Part shown: positions 6,646-10,038 of the stretch, one piece after another
Layout: every line of letters begins with the position of its first letter
Position numbering within the stretch: the first letter of the stretch is position 1
NCBI GenBank assembly: GCA_030667735.1
Contig: DAOUVG010000031.1
Location: 1-10,038, forward strand
DNA length: 10,038 bases
Reading direction: 5' to 3'
Source of the DNA: Dehalococcoidales bacterium
GTDB taxonomy: Bacteria > Chloroflexota > Dehalococcoidia > Dehalococcoidales > Fen-1064
Position numbers and translations under genes: made by a program
The notes under the pieces: generated by a model
The model's database searches: none
Seen by the model: only the letters and a program-made list of their open reading frames with translations
Told to the model about the DNA's origin: nothing

Positions 6646-7317
6646 TCACAACTTCAGGTTCCCCCCGGCCGCCTGGTGGGCCAGCCGGACCGGTTCCGGC
6701 AGCCAGTAACCGCGACAACACTCCAATACCCAGTGTACCGCATTTTGCAACTCTATCCTATGCCCCACCGAAACGTATAGTGGCTTCGTGCCCTGTTTGG
6801 TACGTACCACCGTCCCGATTGTCTCCCCACCATCTGCCAACTCGGCAGTACTGCCTCGCTCGTCGCCTGGCACATCGTGGCTGCCACAGAGCCGTGACTT
6901 GGCGCAGCCTACCGTCGGCTTGCTCAGGAGCAGTCCCAGGTGTGAAGCCAGGCCGAAGCGCCGCGGGTGGGCAATTCCCTGACCATCTACCATGATAATG
7001 TCGGGCGTGGTGCTGAGCTGCTCACATGCCTTGAGAATGAGCGGTGCCTCGCGAAACGATAGTAACCCCGGCATATAGGGCAACTCTACTTCTCCTCGAA
7101 TGACCCTGACCTCGACAAGCTCAAGACCGGGATACCCAAGTACCACCACCGCGCCGGTGCCCACCTCCCCGGTCCTGGAAGCAGACACGTCCACACCGGC
7201 AATGAAGCGGGGTGCGGTAACCCTGCCGGTCCGCCGGACCCTCGCCGCCAGCCGACTCTGCACCTCTTTAGCCTCGGCAATAGTCAGTTGCCACCCGTGC
7301 AGTTTCTTCACCCTCAC
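6646..7317 (-). CDS. nfi: Endonuclease V (deoxyinosine 3' endonuclease)
   Basis: Endonuclease V nicks DNA one base 3' of deoxyinosine and starts repair of deaminated adenine. The protein has 223 aa, usual for the family. Numbering from GTG 7317, catalytic acids are D43 (GVDVS), E90 (SFREAP) and D111 (DGQGIAHPRRFG), almost the same positions as in Thermotoga maritima (43, 89, 110). The wedge motif is PYMPG at 80-84 (PYIP in most relatives), and the GCAKSRL and VSVGHRIEL blocks are also present. I chose GTG 7317 because the promoter -10 ends 6 nt before it; a GTG at 7311 is the alternative. A start at 7356 is impossible if the promoter is real, since it lies upstream of the -35. There is no usable ribosome binding site. 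It is first in the minus-strand cluster leading to prfB. Confidence 0.93.
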   Translation of the reverse strand: MRVKKLHGWQLTIAEAKEVQSRLAARVRRTGRVTAPRFIAGVDVSASRTGEVGTGAVVVLGYPGLELVEVRVIRGEVELPYMPGLLSFREAPLILKACEQLSTTPDIIMVDGQGIAHPRRFGLASHLGLLLSKPTVGCAKSRLCGSHDVPGDERGSTAELADGGETIGTVVRTKQGTKPLYVSVGHRIELQNAVHWVLECCRGYWLPEPVRLAHQAAGGNLKL

Positions 7318-7323
7318 ACACCG

Positions 7324-7352
7324 ATTATAACTATTGCTCCACCACTTGACAA
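7324..7352 (-). promoter_or_regulatory. nfi: nfi promoter, near-consensus sigma-70 type
   Basis: On the minus strand, TTGTCA (7352-7347) and TATAAT (7329-7324) are separated by exactly 17 bp: a 5/6 match to the -35 consensus and a perfect -10. The predicted transcription start falls on or next to the GTG at 7317, so the nfi mRNA should be leaderless or have only about 6 leader bases. Confidence 0.75.
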
Positions 7353-7469
7353 CCACCGCTCGCTATTATCAGTGCTATGCTCTCGTCCGGACAGAAAGGT
7401 GACATAACAGAGTGAGGTGCCGTAGTCACTGCCTAACGACCAATCCCGGTGGGGAGGAGAGGTTTTTTA

Positions 7470-7500
7470 TGTGGGAAGCAGGCAAAGCCTGCTTCCCACA
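7470..7500. repeat. Perfect 14-bp inverted repeat with AAA loop
   Basis: Bases 7470-7483 and 7487-7500 are exact reverse complements (arm TGTGGGAAGCAGGC) around a three-base AAA loop. The T-run (TTTTTT, 7463-7468) lies before the hairpin on the plus strand and becomes an A-run after it on the minus strand, so neither direction gives a normal intrinsic terminator. The shape resembles dispersed palindromic (REP/MITE-like) elements; I see only one copy in this window. Confidence 0.8.
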
Positions 7501-7554
7501 CGTATAGGTATAGTCTCTTTCTCCAGAGGGGAAACGCGTAAGGAGGATGAGGCA

Positions 7555-7695
7555 TTGCCACATGAGAAGGCAGCCAGTACCATAGCTAACCGCACAGGCT
7601 CTCTCCAATGGCAACCAGCATCGGCTGTGCTGCAGTATCATAATGTACTGGACGCCGCACAGTATCACATTGCCAGACACCCGGGGAACCGTTAG
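7555..7695 (+). CDS. Possible 46-aa small ORF with strong ribosome binding site
   Basis: A perfect AAGGAGG (7540-7546) stands 8 nt before a TTG at 7555 that opens a 46-codon frame ending at TAG 7695. The peptide begins MPHEKAASTIANRTG, has no signal sequence or membrane segment, and I recognise no family. It contains two QYH segments that arise from the direct repeat in the DNA. Its stop overlaps the -10 of the CoA-transferase promoter. It may be a leader peptide, a small gene, a gene remnant or chance; the strong ribosome binding site is the only real support. Confidence 0.2.
   Translation: MPHEKAASTIANRTGSLQWQPASAVLQYHNVLDAAQYHIARHPGNR
7633..7672 (+). repeat. Direct repeat CAGTATCA upstream of the CoA-transferase promoter
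   Basis: Two 13-bp copies, starting at 7633 and 7660, agree at 11 of 13 positions and are spaced 27 bp start to start. The first also contains an inverted CAGTA/TACTG (7633-7650). The second overlaps the -35 box. This placement suits an activator or repressor site, but no regulator is identified. CAGTATCA also occurs at 3590-3597, between the antitoxin gene and radC. Confidence 0.35.
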
Positions 7696-7698
7696 AAT
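7670..7698 (+). promoter_or_regulatory. CoA-transferase promoter
   Basis: TTGCCA (7670-7675, 5/6 of consensus) and TAGAAT (7693-7698, 5/6) are separated by 17 bp. Transcription would begin near 7705, giving a leader of about 34 bases that includes GGAG (7726-7729) before the TTG start at 7739. Confidence 0.6.
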
Positions 7699-7738
7699 AA
7701 CAACTAGGCCCAGAAAGTAAGAAGCGGAGTAGTGAACA

Positions 7739-10038
7739 TTGGAGAAACAACAGGCAGAGCAGAATGGTCTGGATGGGTATCGTGTGCTGGACCTGACGGA
7801 TGAGAAGGGTTTTCTCTGTGGCAAGTTACTGGCCGACCTTGGCGCGGATGTGATAAAGGTTGAACCACCGGGGGGTGAGCCGAGTCGGAATATCGGCCCT
7901 TTCTACAAAGACGAGCAACACCCGGAGAAGAGTCTGCTGTGGTGGGCATACAACACCAGTAAACGAGGGATAACGCTTGACCTGGGGAGTAAAGATGGTC
8001 GTGAGGCCTTTCTTCGTCTGGTGGAGGTATCTGACTTTGTGATAGAGTCCTTCAGGCCGGGGCAAATGGCTGAACTGGGCTTGAGCTACGAGGAACTCGT
8101 CAGAGTCAATCCCGGAATCATCATGGTCTCCATCAGTAGTTTCGGACAGGACGGTCCGTATGCCCGATACAAAGCGACGGACATTGTCTGCCAGGCCATG
8201 GCTGGAGTCCTCAATCTCACCGGGGACCCTGACCGCGCGCCACTGCGGATAAGCGTTCCGCAGTCGTATTTGAACGCCGGCAACGAAGCCGCCACCGGTG
8301 CCCTTCTTGCCCTGTGGCACCGGGAAAGGACAGGACTGGGCCAGTGGGTGGATATTTCCGCCCAGGAGTGTGTTGCCTGGCAAGGCTTCTCAAACCAGAC
8401 CTTCTGGTATATGAGACAGGAGAACCCGACACGCGAGAACCAGGCGCATAACCTGCTGTCTGTGGGGCGTCCGACTGTACCCGATATCTATCAGTGCCGG
8501 GATGGGTTTGTCCTCTTTACCGCCGAGAAGGGTCAAAACGGCCGGCGTACCCGGAAGTTGGTTGAATGGATGGAGGAAGAAGACTCGTGTCCTCCTGCTG
8601 TTAGTGAGTTCGATTGGGAGGGAATGGTGGCTCCTCCGGAGGGCCAGACGGAAGAGGAGCGGGAGCAGCTGATTCTCGAAATGGTGCAGACCGGTTTTGA
8701 GATGCGGAAGCACTTCGAAGCGTTCTTACTGACAAAGGGCAAGCAGGAGCTGTTCGAGCAGGCCGTATCGCGTGGATTCTTACTGGCACCACTGAATAGC
8801 ATCAAAGAAGTGGCCGAGCTTGCCCAGTTCCGGGCGAGGGGCTTCTGGCAGGAAGTGACGCACCCTGAGATAGGGGAGACGCTGACTTACCCCGGAGCAC
8901 CATTTCGCTCCACCGGTGCACCATACCATATCCGGAGGCGGGCACCCCTGATTGGCGAGCACAACGATGAAGTCCTGTCCGGACAATTAAGACCGGCGAG
9001 GTGCCGACCGGCTGCCCCTGAAAGCCCGGGTACCGAAGAGGTGTTTCACGGGCTTAAGGTGCTTGATTTCACCTGGGTCACCGTAGGGCCACGAACAACT
9101 CGCTACTTTGCCGACCATGGGGCAACCGTTGTCAAGGTGGAAGCGCCCGAACGTCCCGACATAGGACGTGCTATCCCTCCCCTCAAGGACATGATGCCGC
9201 ATCCGGACCACAGTGCCTGGTTTTGCCTCTACAATGCCAACAAGTACGCCATGACGATAGACCTGACCAGGCAGGAGGGAATTGACCTGGTGAAGAAGCT
9301 GGCTGTCTGGGCAGACGTACTCATCGAGTCTTTCCGGCCCGGGGTGATGGAACGCTTTGGACTTGACTACGAGTCTATCCGCAAGATAAATCCCGGACTG
9401 GTGTATGCCAGCACGTCCATGTTCGGCCAGAACGGACCGTACCGTAACTACGCAGGGTTTGGCCACCACGCTGCTGCCATAACCGGGTTCGACCTTATCT
9501 CCGGCTGGCCGGACCGGGTGCCATCGGGTGCTTTCTGGGCGTATACGGACCACGTTGCCCCGCAGATGCTGGTCTCCGCAGTCGTCACGGCATTGCTGGA
9601 GCACCGTCGCACCGGACGCGGCCAGTATATCGACCAGTCGCAGAATGAGAGTGCCCTGCATCTGCTGGGTACCCCTTTGCTGGACTATGCTGCTAATGGT
9701 CGGGTCGCTGTCTGCAACGGTGGACGTGACCCGTATGCCGCTCCGCACGGTGCTTTCCGGTGCCGTGGTGAGGATAGGTGGTGCGCTATCGCCGTCGAGA
9801 CCGACGAGGAATGGCGGTCGTTCTGCCGGGTCATGGGGCAGCCGGGACTAGCAGAGGACCCCAGGTTCACCACTCTGGAGGACCGCAAGGCGAACGAAGA
9901 TGAGCTTGAGGCGCTGGTGGAGGACTGGACCTCACAGTTCGAGCCGACCGCCTTGATGACTCGACTCCAGGAGGCGGGGATAGCCGCCGGGGTTGTCGAG
10001 ACAGCCGAAGACATGCACAATGACCCGCAGTTACGGCA
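7739..10038 (+). CDS. Tandem (fused) class III CoA-transferase, CaiB/BaiF family, 3'-truncated
   Basis: Class III CoA-transferases move CoA between acids through an aspartyl-anhydride intermediate, usually as interlocked dimers of about 400-430-aa chains. This frame is open for 766 codons to the window end and encodes two such chains in one. Half 1 (about 11-415) runs from GYRVLDLTD through LGADVIKVEPPGG, SFRPG and TGLGQ to the typical end LIGEHNDEVL. A Pro/Ala-rich linker (about 416-434) leads to half 2, which repeats the pattern: GLKVLDFTWVTVGP, HGATVVKVEAPE, SFRPGVMERFG and RRTGRGQ. At the catalytic Asp position of formyl-CoA transferase, my alignment puts Asp604 in half 2 but Tyr177 in half 1. 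I chose TTG 7739, with GGAG 9 nt upstream, because an in-frame TGA lies at 7733. Substrates cannot be assigned; nothing else of a pathway is next to it in this window. Confidence 0.9.
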   Translation, partial: MEKQQAEQNGLDGYRVLDLTDEKGFLCGKLLADLGADVIKVEPPGGEPSRNIGPFYKDEQHPEKSLLWWAYNTSKRGITLDLGSKDGREAFLRLVEVSDFVIESFRPGQMAELGLSYEELVRVNPGIIMVSISSFGQDGPYARYKATDIVCQAMAGVLNLTGDPDRAPLRISVPQSYLNAGNEAATGALLALWHRERTGLGQWVDISAQECVAWQGFSNQTFWYMRQENPTRENQAHNLLSVGRPTVPDIYQCRDGFVLFTAEKGQNGRRTRKLVEWMEEEDSCPPAVSEFDWEGMVAPPEGQTEEEREQLILEMVQTGFEMRKHFEAFLLTKGKQELFEQAVSRGFLLAPLNSIKEVAELAQFRARGFWQEVTHPEIGETLTYPGAPFRSTGAPYHIRRRAPLIGEHNDEVLSGQLRPARCRPAAPESPGTEEVFHGLKVLDFTWVTVGPRTTRYFADHGATVVKVEAPERPDIGRAIPPLKDMMPHPDHSAWFCLYNANKYAMTIDLTRQEGIDLVKKLAVWADVLIESFRPGVMERFGLDYESIRKINPGLVYASTSMFGQNGPYRNYAGFGHHAAAITGFDLISGWPDRVPSGAFWAYTDHVAPQMLVSAVVTALLEHRRTGRGQYIDQSQNESALHLLGTPLLDYAANGRVAVCNGGRDPYAAPHGAFRCRGEDRWCAIAVETDEEWRSFCRVMGQPGLAEDPRFTTLEDRKANEDELEALVEDWTSQFEPTALMTRLQEAGIAAGVVETAEDMHNDPQLR

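Larger units (their letters stand above)
7353..7738. other. Intergenic region between nfi and the CoA-transferase
   Basis: This gap of almost 400 bp separates divergent genes. It holds a strong hairpin, a possible small ORF, a pair of direct repeats and the CoA-transferase promoter, each listed separately. Between about 7360 and 7469 I see only a weak AGTGA/TCACT inverted repeat (7411-7430) and a run of six T just before the hairpin; I recognise no tRNA, riboswitch or coding similarity. Confidence 0.5.

Noticed and set aside
8987..9748. 253-codon minus-strand open frame
   Set aside because: It is antisense to the second CoA-transferase domain, which has continuous family motifs; it is a by-product of codon bias.
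1..10038. CRISPR array, tRNA, rRNA, insertion sequence or integrase
   Set aside because: No regularly spaced repeats, no cloverleaf, and no transposase or recombinase motifs were seen on either strand.

Overview
The window is moderately GC-rich bacterial DNA with an AT-rich island in the middle. It suggests an anaerobic, heterotrophic bacterium. My best guess is Chloroflexota of the Dehalococcoidia or SAR202 type, because of the NDP-forming acyl-CoA synthetase, the large tandem CaiB/BaiF CoA-transferase and the many TTG/GTG starts. This is inference from gene style; there is no rRNA or other marker to settle it.

Layout. (1) 1-516, plus strand: 3' part of a YfcE/MJ0936-type metallophosphoesterase, cut by the window edge. 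(2) 554-2695, minus strand: a two-gene unit, an SbcD/Mre11-like metallophosphoesterase followed by a stand-alone CoA-binding (alpha) subunit of an NDP-forming acyl-CoA synthetase. (3) 2782-3569, plus strand: an AT-rich HigB/HigA-like toxin-antitoxin pair, toxin first, with a long gap and a separate operator-like promoter before the antitoxin. (4) 3641-7317, minus strand: a housekeeping and repair cluster transcribed as endonuclease V (nfi), release factor 2 (prfB, with the programmed +1 frameshift), a secreted gluzincin-type peptidase, and radC. The last three are overlapping or almost touching. (5) 7318-7738: intergenic region with the nfi promoter, a 14-bp perfect hairpin, a possible small ORF, a direct repeat and the promoter of the next gene. 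(6) 7739-10038, plus strand: a fused tandem class III CoA-transferase that runs off the window and whose stop lies outside it.

How they fit. nfi, radC and the SbcD-like protein are DNA-repair or nuclease-type functions; prfB terminates translation at UGA/UAA. The acyl-CoA synthetase subunit and the CoA-transferase both handle acyl-CoA thioesters but lie 6 kb apart in different units. The toxin-antitoxin pair looks like a later insertion between two older minus-strand operons.

Most worth a second look: the CoA-transferase whose N-terminal half appears to have Tyr where the catalytic Asp should be while the C-terminal half keeps Asp; two promoters (toxin and nfi) whose -10 boxes sit 6-7 nt before the start codon, implying leaderless mRNAs; and the prfB recoding site with a weak Shine-Dalgarno-like stimulator. 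I saw no convincing evidence of a wholly new defence or mobile system.
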